Notes: a model not told the origin generated them from the sequence alone. Positions 41,328 to 53,420 are shown, counted from the first letter of the stretch. The stretch: DNA of 64,000 nt from Cocos nucifera (GCA_006176705.1 QRFJ01000771.1:372001-436000); one strand, 5' to 3'. Made by a program: numbers and translations.

Positions 41328-41664
41328 ATAGGGTCAACTCGACTATGATCCGAGCTAGCTCAGTCTCAACCCAAGCCTGCTCAATCGATATCTAAGCTAG
41401 CTCTACCTGTGTGTCAGCTCCTTATCTTGGCTGATACTTCTTCTAGCTCTTGTCCTTTACTCTATCTTGTATCTCCAAATCTCTGAAGCACCTACCAAGC
41501 CTCTTAAGATCGTCATACCTGAATCTCAAGTCCATGGAGTGCTACACACCACCTCTACCCTCGGACAACTCCAGTCCTAGCCCTCGGACCACACCTATCC
41601 TAGTCTTTCTAAAATTAACACCCTAACTCCTCCCATGGCTTCGCAAGGCTTGGGAGCACCACCA
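41328..41664. other. unassigned sequence between Sirevirus LTR and duplicated block
   Basis: 337 bp, more GC-rich than its surroundings, no frame and no match inside the window. It ends abruptly at the duplicated copia-1 integrase. The complement of its first 90 bases contains GAGCTAGCTCGG-like words that resemble the left-edge copia LTR (398-560), but this is weak. Confidence 0.5.
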
Positions 41665-42460
41665 ATTCTTTTGAAACGTCAAATGATTCCGAAGTGAAGT
41701 AGAAAAATAAACTGGGAAGAGTATTAAAACTGTTCGATCTGATCAACGAGGAGGATACATTTCTAGTGAGTTTCTCATATATCTAGGAGAGAATAGAATT
41801 CTCTTCTAATGGACTCCTCTTAGAACACCACAGCATAATGGTGTATCTAAAAGGAGGAATAGGATTCTGTTAGACATGATCCTATCCATGATGGGATTTG
41901 CCAGCTTGCCGATATCCTTCTAAGGATATGCACTCGAATCGACTTGTTATCTATTAAATAGGATTTCAAGTAAGTTTGTAGTTAAAATCCCATATGAGAT
42001 ATGGATAGGGTGTAAGCCAGCACTTTCACACCTTAGGATTTGAGGGTGCCCGACTTATGACAAACGATTAGTTACACATAAACTTGAACCTAGGTCTGAC
42101 AAGTGTACATTCATAGTGTACCCAAAAGAGACCAAAGGATACTATTTCTACCATGCTGATGAACAAAAGATGTTCGTCAGCCTTAGGACAATCTTTTTGG
42201 AAAAGAAGTTCCTTAATGAAAGAACTGTTGCCTCTAAGGATGAACTTGATGAAGTTTAATAGGTAGAAAGTCCGACACCGAATGTTGAACCTAAGTCAGA
42301 TTTGATCAGATCAGATCTAAAGCCTAGTAAACCCACACCATTAAAGCGATCCGGTAGAGTATCGCACCATCTGGATAGATACTATGGATTCTTGGTCTAG
42401 GATGGTGATCCCATCGAACTCGATAAGAATGATGAGGACCTGATCACTTATATAGATGCG
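41665..42460 (+). pseudogene. copia-1 integrase, C-terminal part (copy B)
   Basis: Starts mid-integrase without a boundary signal. A one-base loss in GAAACGTC (41675-41682) shifts the frame relative to copy A. Downstream, GCKPALSHLRI and KPTPLKRSGRVSHHLDRYYG are in frame here but disturbed in copy A. Confidence 0.82.
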
Positions 42461-43495
42461 ATGCAGAGATCCGACTCTGAGAAATGGTTAGAAGCCATGA
42501 GATTTAAAATGGATTTCATGAAGGTCAATGTTGTATGGACATTAGTTGACCCACCTAAAGGGGTTAAACCCATTGGGTGTAAATGGATATTCAAAAGGAA
42601 AGAAAATGGAGACGGAAAGGTGGAGACCTATAAAGTCTATCTGGTTGCCAAGGGATATCGTCAACGTAATGGTATTGACTATGACGAGACATTCTCCCCT
42701 GTGGTAATGCTCAAATTCATTCATATAATGCTTGCAATAGTTGCCCACCTGGACTATGAGATCTGACAGATGGATGTGAAGATGGCTTTCCTAAATGGAG
42801 AGCTAACCGAAGAGGTATATATGCTACAACCTAAGGGGTTCACATCCACAGATGAGTCCAAGGTGTAAAGACTTCAGAGATCCATTTATGGATTAAAGTA
42901 AGCATCTCGGAGTTGGAACATGCATTTTGATAAAGTGATCAAAATGTATGGCTTCGTTAAGAACGGAGAAGAACCCTACATTTACAAATGGGCAAATGGT
43001 CCAGCAGTGGTACTTCTTATTTTGTATATGGATGACATTCTCTTAATCAAAAATGACATCCCCGCACTACAAGGAATAAAAGTCTGATTGTCATCACAGT
43101 TCTCCATGAAGAACTTGGGTGAAGCAGCCTCCATCCTAGGAATGAAGATCTATAGGGATAGATCTAAAAGGATGCTTGATATATCCCAGTCCACGTACAT
43201 AGAAACTATGCTGAAGAAATTCAGCATGGAGAATTTCAAAAAGGGCTATCTTCCGATAGGCAAAGAAATTTCTCTCTCTAAGAAGAATTATCCAACAACT
43301 TCTAAAGAAAGAGAGCATATGAGTAGAATTCCATATGCTTTGATAGTGGGGTTTATTATGTATGCAATGACATGTATGAGACCAGACGTGGCATACTCAC
43401 TAGGAGTAGTGAGTAGATACCAGTCTGACCCTAAAGAAAATCACTGAAAGATGATTAAAACCATTCTTAAGTATTTGAGAAATACTAAGGACATG
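42461..43495 (+). pseudogene. copia-1 reverse transcriptase (copy B)
   Basis: Same protein as copy A with the same stops. VVMLKFIHIMLAIVAHL has the family length (copy A has an extra residue), and PAVVLLILYMDDILLI is in frame through the catalytic box. This is the better reading of the element. Confidence 0.88.
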
Positions 43496-44011
43496 GTTGC
43501 TTTATGGTGAGTTAGATCTGGAGCTTATGGGATTTATAGACTCCAGCTTTTAATATGACCATGATGACAGTAAAAGTGTGTCAGGATATATCTTTACTCT
43601 AAATGATAGAACCATCTACTGAAAAAGTTTCAAGCAGCATATAGTGGCTGACTCTATTTATGAAGCAGAGTACATGGCAACATCAGATGCAGCAAAGAAA
43701 GCTATATGGCTAAGAAAGTTCATCACCGAGCTCGGAGTAGCACCCTCCATTGATGGTCCAGTCCTGCTCTACTGTGACAGCACTGACACCATAGCTCAAG
43801 CAAAGGAACCAAAGGCACACCAGTGGATAAAGCACATTCTATGCTGCTTCTATTTGATCCATGAGATTGTGGATCATGGTGATGTCGACCTTCAGAAGAT
43901 CGATGAAAATGAGAACCTAGCCAACCCCTTCACTAAAGCCCTAGCAATCAAGGAGTTCGACAACTATAAGTCGAAGATGGGTATTAGATACTATGCCGAG
44001 TGGCTTTAGGA
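43496..44011 (+). pseudogene. copia-1 RNase H (copy B)
   Basis: The open part 43644-44009 is identical in translation to 18585-18950, including EAEYMATS and YCDSTDT. PPT GGATAAGTGGGAGT follows at 44009-44022. Confidence 0.87.
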
Positions 44012-44022
44012 TAAGTGGGAGT

Positions 44023-46501
44023 TGTTAGAAATTATATCCCAAAGCCAATCATCAGCTTGTTGATGGTTGAGATATTGTAATTGATTTATTAATTAATAAA
44101 AAATATTTTGACATCTTTTTTTCATCATAAATTTACATCTTCTAATTAACTCCACTGTTATGATGAAGTTCTTAGGACTATTTAGTTTTGATGAAGAGAG
44201 AATTTATCGATTAGTCCTTAAATTTGTTCACAATCAAATGATAGACTATTAATTAGTATGATAGCATCTATCGAGCATAGGTTGCTATATGCCATATAGG
44301 TTGGTTGTCCTCTTAACCAAGGAGTGTGGAGACACTGGTATAGCATACAGGTGAGATGTATGGGTACACCATCATTGAACGTGACCAACTTCAGAGCATT
44401 TTGCTGTCGAGAATGTCTTTGATGGATATAGGTATAAGTATCTCTTAGATCTGAGATCACCTCAGTGACTTACAAGCAACTCACTGTGCTTTGGTACCGA
44501 ACTAACTGAATTTCTAATTCAGCAACTAAAGGCTTCTGGGCATAGTCAAGTACTTGCAAAGTTGGAGTGTGATCAAGATGGAATTGACCACTCCAAGAGT
44601 TGGAGAAGAATGTATCACTGTATTTCAATATAGCAGGACTTTGGCCAGGGTAATCTATCAGATGAATTTGATATTTTGAAATATAATGTGCACAACTTGA
44701 TTAGAGTTGATAGTTGAACTCTAAGGTATCCTTTGAGCATTATGGTCAAGGGGATGAATTATATGAAAACTATATTCGCATGGGTTCTGAGGATGGTGTT
44801 CTATACCTTTCAACCTATCCGACCATCGAGTATCATTGTAAGATGGTCACTTTAATTGATACAAAAATTTATTTCTATGCTACCAGCTTAGGTTCGGACC
44901 TTTAAGGTCACACACATTAGAGTTCACATTTCGATCGGATGGTTGATCAACGATTTAGAATCGTTTTAGGGTTAAACGATCAATACGATTGATGTTTGAC
45001 CTAGTGCAAGTGTTATAGGAGGATCGATTAGCAATTCGATTGCTAATTGACTTAATTTGATTAAGCCAGTAGGTTGAGATTAATTTTAATTAAATATGGT
45101 TAAATTAAATTTGGTTTGGGCTTGATTGGATCAAGTTCAATTGACTTATTGGATAAGTCAAGTGCAAAGAAGAACTAGTCCTAGTCTAACTAGGACTCGA
45201 GTCAATCCAATTTTTTAATTTGATTAAAAAATTAAATTAAAATTAAATTAAATTTAATATAATTTAATTAAGTTTTTAAATGGGTTAGGACTTTATTTAA
45301 TTAGGTTGATTTACTCTTATTTTTATTTGGTTAAAAGACCTTGTTTGACCAAGTCAAAATAGGAGTCCTAGTGTGACTAGGAGTCCCTATTCCTTTCGCC
45401 ACCTAATCCTCATGCCCCACCCCTTTCTCTTTGTGTTTTTATGGAAATAATCTCCATGCCCAAAGGCTTCTCACACCCTCCTTTCTCTCTTCTATTTCTC
45501 ATATGGAAGTTTATTGGAAGACCAAGTCAAAAGGGGAATTAGTTTTACTTATGGATTCTATGAGATAGAATCTTTGTTGACCAAATCTTCTTTCCATTAT
45601 GTGCCGATCCATCTTTCTTTATTTTCTCTGATTTCCATGGTAAAAGAGGGATTTTTTTGTGATCCCCCTTTGCTGGTCCATAGCAGAAAAAAAGATGGGG
45701 GCTCCCAAGAGTTGGGCGCCCCAACAACTTCCCTTATTTGGTCCTTCCTAATCTAGGTTTTTGACCTAAATTGGACTCTTCATATATCTTTATATAAAAA
45801 TAATTTTTGGCTAAAATCTTTATGAATTGTAGACATTTGAGCAATCTCTTCGGTGTACAAAAATCAAAGAAAAATTCATCTAGGTCATGGAGATATTGAA
45901 AACATAAATCAGGGTGTCTAGAAAAAGAACAAAGAAGAAGAAGAGGGTCTTCTTCTAGGGTTTTTGTTCCAGATTTCTTCCTCCCTTTTTATGATATTTT
46001 GAGGGGTGTCTCAGCATCACAAATCTTTCTCTTTTCTTATTTTGGAGTATCCAAGTTTTGAAGAAGAAAGAATTGGATCAACCATCGAAGAGAGATCAGC
46101 ACAGTGCTAGCATACTGTGCTGATTTCCTACATTAGGATCTCTGATCGTATTCGTGGGCTCATATGGATGACTCCTAGAGGTCTGACATGTGTGCGGCTC
46201 ATGACTTCATCCTCAAGTCTGGATCAGCAAGTTAAAATATCTAACTTGCTTAGGTAATAGATCTGATCTATTAACTTCATACCTACATTTGATATAGTGT
46301 AAATCTAGGTTGATTTGATCAACCATTTCTTTCTTATTTGATTTTAATTTTTGATTTAATATCTTGCCTTGATCATATAATAGATCTAAGATCTAGGTGT
46401 TTACATGTTTATTTAAATAAATATTTAATTTGTTTGTTTTGCTGCCTGATCTTGAAAAAGTTTCAAGATCTATCCGTGAAATCCTAGATCTGGTTCCTTT
46501 A
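44023..46501 (+). repeat. 3' LTR of copia-1 (copy B)
   Basis: TGTTAGAAATTATATCCC at the start has one T fewer than copy A and agrees with the 5' LTR. The rest appears identical to 18976-21443. Followed by the same GTTTG (46502-46506). Confidence 0.93.
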
Positions 46502-46506
46502 GTTTG

Positions 46507-46748
46507 TAGGATAGAGATCTTGCTCCAAGATGATTTTTGCCTATTCCTTCATGTACCTTCTTCAATACATAAGGTCGAAGATATTTGAGGAATGGCAAGG
46601 AGTATGACCTTTTGTACAACTTATCTCATATAGAACATAGCGGAAGACTTGGTTTTTCAATCTTTGAGCTTCTTTGGGATCTCTAGGGAGAATTTCATCT
46701 TTGAGGTATAAAATTAGAGGATCAATCTAGCTGGGCTGATGGTCGACC
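46507..46748 (-). pseudogene. Tat integrase N-terminus (copy B)
   Basis: Identical to 21449-21690, same stops; the downstream part of the integrase is not on this contig because copia-1 and then foreign sequence follow to the left. Confidence 0.8.
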
Positions 46749-46759
46749 TATATTACTAT

Positions 46760-47223
46760 CTAGGATTCTTCCAAACTTAGACACTGCAGAACCTCAAAGA
46801 AGACTTCTTTCGGCAATTCACTCGGAGCCATGGTAGCTAATTTTGAGAGAAGGTCGGCCCTAGAGTTTTTTACTCTAGGGATCTGCTGAATGTTGAAGCT
46901 ACTGAAAGCTAAGTTCAAGCTCTTCATCTTTTTTAAGTACTTTGTCATACTTTCCATCGGTGCTTCATAAGTATCATTGACCTATCCCATTCCAATTGAG
47001 AATTACTATAGACTTTCACATGGTCTGCTTCTCTTTTGCTATTCTCAATCCCACGATCAGAGCTTCGTATTTTGGTCCATTATTTGTTGTAGAAAACTCA
47101 AAGCGTAGCACGTATTCAGCAATAATTTCTTCTAAATTGATTAGAATCAAGCCTACACCCACTCTAGAGGCATTGGATGAACCATCAACAATAGGACCCA
47201 GAAGTCTTCAAGAAGATCTGTTC
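46760..47223 (-). pseudogene. second RNase H of the Tat element (copy B)
   Basis: Identical to 21702-22165, with the VDGSSN and IQQIPRVKNSRADLLSKLAT blocks that define the archaeal-type RNase H. Confidence 0.85.
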
Positions 47224-47416
47224 TTTCTTCAAGGTAGTTTGGCTGCAAATCGAGAGTATAGATTTCTTATCGTTCAGGTTCAATGAGATTTGGAATGGTG
47301 CATTCTACTATGAAATCTGTCAATATCTAAGCTTTAATGGTTGGCCAAGGTTGGAAATTGATGTCGAACTTGGTGAATTCAATTGCCCATTTTGCTATTC
47401 TTTCAGAGGTATCCGA

Positions 47417-47828
47417 TCAGTGAAGAACTACTTTGATGGATTGATCGGTGAGAAGTGTAATAGTATGCTTCTGAAAATAAGGTCGGAGCTTCTTGGCTAC
47501 AATCAATAGGACATAAGTTAGCTTTTCTAATTTTGTATTCCTTATTTCCTCATCCCTCAGAACTTGGCTAATATAGTAGATCAGCTTTTGAATTTTTGCC
47601 TCTTCCTTGATCAAGATAGCTCCAATGGCAATGAGAGACACGGTCAGGTACAAGAATAATTCTTCACTAGGTTCAGGCTTGGCAAGGAGAGGAGGTGAGC
47701 TCAAATAATTCTTAAATTCTTCAAAGGCTTGTTGACATTCAAGAGCCTAATAGAAGTTCTTTGGCTGCTTGAGCGCCTGAAAGAAGGGCATGCAATGCTC
47801 AACTAACCTTGAGATGAAGCTATTTACG
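47417..47828 (-). pseudogene. RT-linked RNase H of the Tat element (copy B)
   Basis: Identical to 22359-22770; open at 47704-47417. The MTAPK minisatellite (47838-47931) lies just upstream in coding sense. Confidence 0.83.
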
Positions 47829-48102
47829 GCTGCAATCATTTTTGGTGCAGTCATTTTTTTTGGTGTAGTCATTTTTTTTGGTGCAATCATCAGTTTGAAC
47901 CTCCTTTATTATTTTTGGTGCAGTCATTTTTTAAAGGCTCCAATCTTCTCATGATTCACTTCGATGCCACGTCTTGACACCATGAACCATAGAAACTTTT
48001 CTAAAGTTACTCCGAAAGTATATTTGGTTGGATTCAACTTCATCTTGTACATTCAGAGGGTGTTGAAGAACTTTTCTAAGTCAACATATGATTTGATGAA
48101 AA

Positions 48103-48432
48103 TCAGCTTTTAACAAGCATGTCATCCTTGTAGACCTCCATATTGCAGCCGATCTGCTCCTTGAAGATCTTATTTATCAAGCGCTGGTATGTCGCACCTA
48201 CATTTTTAAGCTTAAAGGGCATAATCCTATAACAATAAAGATCATGGTCAGTGATAAAAGTAGTTTTTTCCTCATCTTTTAGTACCATCTGAATTTGGTG
48301 GTAGCCAAAGAAGTCATCCATGAAGGTGAGAAGCTCGTGGTCCAAAGTAGCATCCACCAGTTGATTAATTCTGGATAGGGGATAGTTGTCCTTTGGGCAG
48401 GCTTTGTTCAAATCTGTGAAGTCTATACACAT
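48103..48432 (-). pseudogene. Tat reverse transcriptase (copy B)
   Basis: Identical to 23045-23374, including the YKDD box. Confidence 0.88.
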
Positions 48433-49059
48433 CCTTCACTTATCATTTGCCTTCCTGACAAGGACCATGTTCGTAGTCCAATCTAGGTAGGATACCTTTC
48501 GGATGAACTGGGCTTTGAGGAGCTTGTCTACTTCATCTGCAATAGGCTTCTACTGCTCTAGTGCAAAGCTGTGCATTTTTTGTTTTACTGGCCGACGTTT
48601 GATATCCATGCCTAAGCGATGTTCCATCATCTCAACATCAATCCCGGGCATATCTATAGGTACCCAAGTAAAAATGTTAGCATTCCTCCATAAAAAGGTG
48701 ATGAGCTACTTTTTGACTTCTCCTCTCAAATTGGAGCTAATTTGTATAATATCATCATCATTTCCATTATTTAGTGAAATCACGATAAGGTCCCTAATAG
48801 GTTTCCCCCACTCTTCAGTCAAGTCATTACGGGCATCAAGTCCATCTACCGAATAGGGTTCTATTTGCTTTCCTCCTTATAGGGAAATGGTGTAGTAGTG
48901 CCATGCTAAAGCCTGATCTCCTCTAACCTGTCTAACCCCATATCTTGTTGGGAGCTTCATCTTCAAATAGTAAGTTGAAACTACTACCCAAAGGGCATTC
49001 AAGCCTAGTCAGCTAAGAATTGCATTGTAGACGGAGGGTGCCTTGGACTATTTTGGGTA

Positions 49060-49284
49060 CTATCCTGCGATAATTGACAAGATAATTATTCCTTCCACAA
49101 GCACAGCGTCGCTGGTGAATCCTACTAATGGAGAGCTCATTGATTCCATTCGATTGTCAGGTATAGATATTTTAAAGAATGCATCATAAAATAAAACATT
49201 AGTAGAGCTTTCATTATCAATCAAAATATAATGTAGATCATAATCAGCAATATTTAAAGTTATTACAACCATGTCATTGTGCAA
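49060..49284 (-). pseudogene. Tat aspartic protease (copy B)
   Basis: Identical to 24002-24226 with LIDNESSTNVLFYDAF. Unlike copy A it is followed in the gag direction by real sequence, showing FTIKDA-like and QFLHND blocks before the strand VVITLNIADYDLHY. Confidence 0.85.
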
Positions 49285-49290
49285 AAATTG

Positions 49291-50824
49291 AACCTCCTAT
49301 GCATCTTTGATAGTAAAAATGATGGGTTCCTCACTCCTCTATCTCTTTACCAACTTACTGATCTGCTAGCTTCTTCCTATCGATGTCTTCTAGTGATGGT
49401 GTTGATGATTCTAAGTGAGGACCGATCTCCTTGTGGCTCATCCCTCTAGGATGGCTCAGGCTGTGGCAGGGATCTTGGTCGATCCTTCCTTCTTTTCGAT
49501 CGATATCTCAAAAAGCGGTCCAATCAATCTCATCTGACGAGCTCCTCGATTTCATCTTTGAGCTGGATGCATTCTTTGATATCATGATCATGGTCATGAT
49601 GATAAAGATAATATTTGTTGGAGTTACACTTGACTAGATGAGACCATATCTTTTTTGACCTCGGTAATTGCTCCTTGATCTCCATCAACACTTGGATCTT
49701 TGGAGCGTTTAGAGGGGCATAGTTGTGAAATCTCTTGGATGGGAAGTTCTACCATGCCCTTTGATCCGGGCTTCTTTATTGATGAGCTTGAGATGGAATC
49801 CGAGCTCGTTTGCACTTAGGAGGGGTTCTAGAGTGTGGCCAAGCTTCACTCAACTTCTCAACGATTGCGAGCTTACTACATTCACCCACCCACTGCTCTC
49901 CTATGGCTTCTTCATCTTTTAGCTTGAAGGCTTCCTCCACTCAAGCATAGCCTTTTACCCAGACCAATACGTCGGCAAAATCTCGGAGGTACTTCTTCTC
50001 TAGAGAGAAAAGAAGATCGTTCTTCTAGAGGCTGTCCTTTAGTGCGGCCATAGCAACATATTGATCCAAATTTTGGACCTCCAAGGCAAGAGCATTAAAG
50101 CGACTGATGTAAGCTCTGATGGACTCTCCTTCTTTTTGCTTGATATTGATGAGAAAGTTTGAACCTCATCTCTAGCACTAGCTGCTGATGAAATGAGCCA
50201 TAAACTGGTGACTCAATTGATCAAAAGAAAAGATGGTACCCAATTGGAGGCCTGAATATGAGTTTCTTACTACTTTCAAAGTAGAGGAGAAAGCTTGGCA
50301 CAGAATGGCGTCAAGCACATCATGGAGTAGCATCATAGTTCTGAAGGCTTCGAGATGGTCAACTGAATCGGTAGTCCCATCATAACTCTCAAACTAAGGG
50401 AGTTTGAAGTTTGGAAAGATGGGTTCCTACATGATACAGGCAGAGAATGGAGGGTTGGTGCAGATATCATCTTGGTATGCAGGGGCAATGTGGTGGGGTT
50501 CCATGATCCGTCGATTTATTTCATAAAGCTGTTGATCAAAAATATCATCTCGATCATGGATCTTAAAGTGTGGCTGGCTAGAGGAGATAGTGATTGCTCA
50601 GGGGTGGAATCATGATCTGAACAAGGGATCTCCACTCTCTGCTTCCCCTTTCTAGGAGTCACTAGCTGACTTGCCCAGGTGGACCTTCCCTACGTCAGAT
50701 CTCAACATTCTAGCAAGGGTTTTTCTAGCTAAATTGGTGTCGAGGGCTGCTACATGGCCTGTACTGCTTCATTGAGGTCCTTAACCTACTGCACCAGTAG
50801 GTTAAACTGCTCTAGATCCACCAT
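49291..50824 (-). pseudogene. Tat gag
   Basis: Begins at ATG 50824-50822 (MVDLEQFNLLVQQVKDLNEA). Gag core recognisable in broken frames: TPYDGTTDP-like region near 50370, FRTMMLLHDVPDAILCRAFS-like region near 50310, FDQLSHQFMAHFISS near 50190, EGESIRAYISRFNALALEVQ near 50100. The distal YYLYHHDHDHDIKECIQLKD block (about 49620-49560) corresponds to the His/Asp-rich motif of Tat gag. Multiple stops and shifts. Would form the particle. Confidence 0.82.
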
Positions 50825-51057
50825 AGCTATTGGCAGAGGTTGAGGTGTCAGTGATGAGGTCAAAGTAGGCTAATCTAGGTGAGATCTGGCATAAAGATGG
50901 TGGATCACTGGGTTGAAGCTCTCTTGAGTGGCATCGTGTTGGACAAGAGGACATCAGAAGAAAATAGAGTAAATGTGAGGAGGAAAATGAACTCAACTAT
51001 GTACTCCTTTAAGAACAATAGCTTAGAGAACCCTTCCTCTAGCGCCAATCCTATTGG
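50825..51057 (-). other. Tat leader
   Basis: Short leader between the 5' LTR and gag. The minus strand near the LTR reads CCAATAGGATTGGCGCTAGAGG; TTGGCGC at this distance suggests the PBS but I cannot name the tRNA. Confidence 0.5.
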
Positions 51058-52357
51058 TGCAGAAAATAATGCCGACGTCAGAGTTTGCTAGAGCTAGAGA
51101 AGATGAGGCTGCCAATGAGACCTATAAGATGAAGTCCAGACTGGAGGTGGGTGGCTCCAATAAGATTCTTCGATGATCAAGTCAGTTCTATGGCCAAAAA
51201 AAATGGAGTACTTAGGAGAAAGTAAGCAAAAATGAAAGCTTAGAGAGGAGAAGTATATCTGGAGGATCCTTTATATAGATAGAGCATGTAATAGATTGAT
51301 GGTGACAGCTATAACCATCTACTAGTGGGCCGTTCGGACTACGTAAAGTTTATTACGAGGGGTAGATTGTCATTTATTGCGACTTGTAAGTGGTTGAGTT
51401 CTATTTGACGAAGTTTGGATTGGAGGCTGGAGATTTCTATGCCTATTAGTAGGTGATTTATACTAGAGCGGAGAACTCGAGGGTGGGTAGGCTGAACTTG
51501 GAGATCGGCTTCTAAATGATGAAGGGCAAACATGTAGTTGGTTGGATTCCACTAGCATTGCCTTTGACAGCTTTGAGAATTTCAATCGGTGCAATAGAGA
51601 TCCAAAATTGACTGGGAGGTTGGATGGATGAGCACTCAGGTTCGGAGCTTCTTGGCGATGCAATTCTAGCTACTCTAAAGAGTTCGGCCAATAATTAAGG
51701 CTAACTCAGTAGAGTTCTAAAGTTCACTATTTCCAAGATGGCTATTGCTTATTTTGGATTGGAGATCGAACTGATATTGCTGGTGGAGTTCCCTTACTAT
51801 TCAAATTCATCTAGACCATGTTTGTGACATGAGTTAGCTAGATCTACATTTGTTTGATGGGGAGGAAGGAGCTCGACCACCTTCAAGGTCAGCCACTATC
51901 CTTAAAGTAAAGCAAAGGAGTTCAGTTACAATGGATTTTGACTGGAGAGGAATTCAGCTAGATGGGGTTCTTCATATAAAGTTGATGAGATATGCTGTCT
52001 GCCATGAAAGAATTCGGCCGCTCTAAAGGTCTGCCATAATCAAAGTCGGCTGATGTTGGGATTTAATATTCAATGGGGTTCTACTAATACTAGGACCAGA
52101 GTTAGTTAACCTTCCTTCACTATTCAAGTTTGGCTAGATAAAGTTTATCATGTCTTTGATGAGTTCTGCAATCGTTGGAGGAAAAGAGTTAGAAGTTCAC
52201 CTGGTAGGCAAGGTCTGGAGACTGCACTTTCCAAATTAGGCTGGGATTGGGGAGTAATATGATTGAAATTTGAATATTAACATCATTGCTCCCAATGATA
52301 CCATATCAAGGTCGGTCAATTCATTGGACTTTGGTGGAATATATTTTACGTCCAACA
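51058..52357 (-). repeat. 5' LTR of the Tat element
   Basis: Minus strand starts TGTTGGACGTAAAATATATTCC at 52357 and ends near TTTTCTGCA at 51058, about 1.3 kb. A minus TATA box TATATAAAG lies at 51269-51277. The partner 3' LTR is off the left edge of the window, so the inner end is approximate. Outside 52357 the sequence matches a copia leader, fixing the outer end. Confidence 0.75.
51269..51277 (-). promoter_or_regulatory. TATA box of the Tat LTR
   Basis: TATATAAAG on the minus strand, about 210 bp before the LTR inner end. Confidence 0.65.
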
Positions 52358-52892
52358 CTACCCATACCCGAACCCATGTTTTATCAAGGTTTCTTAGATC
52401 TAAAAATTCTTAATTTTTAGAACTAATTAGTTTCATAACTTAATTCTTAATTAAGTCTAACAGGGTTCAAAAAATAAAGCATGCATTTTAGATCATAGGA
52501 CTTTTGGATCTAGGATTTTGTCGAAAAATAAGTTTTGCTTTTCTGATTGAGGACAAATGTGCAGCATCCTACACACCCTAAGAGCACCCCGTTGAATGAA
52601 AAGCGAGGGCCTTTAAACCTTTCTTACTCTTATGATCAGACGTCAAAGGGGAAGACCTCAATCAAAAAATTAAACTATGGCTACAAAAAAATCAGTTCTA
52701 GCACATATATCACATATATGACTATAGATCTAAACTATACATGCTTTGCATACATCTCCTATATCAAAAATTTAAAATACATTTCAGTGTACCAAATCTG
52801 ATTATATCTCATAGAATATCAGAAAATCATATGATCATATCATTAAAAAAAATTCAGATCTAATCTAAAGTAGATCTAGAACTACAAATGTA
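52358..52892 (-). other. copia-R leader, interrupted by the Tat element
   Basis: The minus strand is homologous to the copia-2 leader (about 25444-26310). It keeps the AAGGCCCTC core, the flanking hairpin arms and the GGGTTCGGG..TGGGTAG stretch where the Tat element entered. No gene; the 84-codon plus-strand frame at 52547-52801 is chance. Confidence 0.8.
52543..52665 (-). promoter_or_regulatory. leader hairpin of copia-R, homologous to 26002-26126
   Basis: Outer arms CTGATTGAGG (52543-52552) and CCTCAATCAA (52656-52665); inner arms CCCTAAGAGC (52576-52585) and ACTCTTATGA (52626-52635), all given on the plus strand. Compared with copia-2, one A-T pair in each stem has become G-C with both partners changed. 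Confidence 0.6.
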
Positions 52893-52904
52893 GCTCTAAT
52901 ACCA
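52893..52904 (-). other. primer-binding site of copia-R (tRNA-iMet type)
   Basis: Minus strand TGGTATTAGAGC, one transition from the consensus, two bases from the LTR. Confidence 0.85.
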
Positions 52905-53420
52905 GTTGAAAAAACTGCCATAGGATTGGCCTGATCAGATCAGGATGCACAGTGGCATTTTAAAATTTTTCTATCTTGATCTAATCAAATATGAGAGTTC
53001 TCAGATCTGATTAGATTGATCTAAAGTTAAAACATACAATGGTGATATTAAATATCACCTGATTTGGATGAAGAGTTCATCCACAGTGATGTCTGATAAT
53101 CGACAGACATTCTGATTGAAGCCACGTATGTGCCTGGCCTCTACCAGTGTCCACTTAGATCAGATCTCTAAAGATCTAAAACTAAAACTCCTTTGATGCA
53201 CCTTTGAACCGATCTCTAGCAGCAACATGATTGTCTCATGATTTGAAAACTGTTGGAGCAGTCTTCGCAACAGCAGCACCCCAACACTTGGATGGCTGAT
53301 TTGCCCAAGCTTTGGGTGTGGAGAAGAGGGAGAGGATGAGCGAGAGTAGGCATGGAAGATGGAGGGAGAGGTAGAGTGTGGGTGTTGGCTAAGTAATGAA
53401 TAAACCTTTTGGTCATGAGT

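Larger units (their letters stand above)
41665..49290. repeat. second copy of 16596-24233 (probable assembly duplication)
   Basis: From ATTCTTTTGAAACG onward this block repeats the last 7.6 kb before the gap. The offset is 25069 at the start, changes through nine small indels at short repeats, and is constant (25058) from about 18976 to 24233, with identical translations at every place compared. No substitutions were noticed. Shared stops and minisatellite show both are the same sequence. Confidence 0.95.
46507..52357 (-). mobile_element. Tat-type gypsy element, 5' part (copy B and unique extension)
   Basis: Reading right to left: 5' LTR (52357-51058), leader, gag, protease, RT, RNase H, second RNase H, integrase N-terminus, then the copia-1 LTR. 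Up to 49290 it duplicates the left contig; from 49291 it is the only copy and supplies the gag and 5' LTR missing there. The right end abuts the leader of copia-R at a typical TG boundary. Confidence 0.88.

Noticed and set aside
52547..52801. 84-codon plus-strand frame
   Set aside because: Lies in the copia-R leader and in antisense; the homologous copia-2 leader has no corresponding frame.
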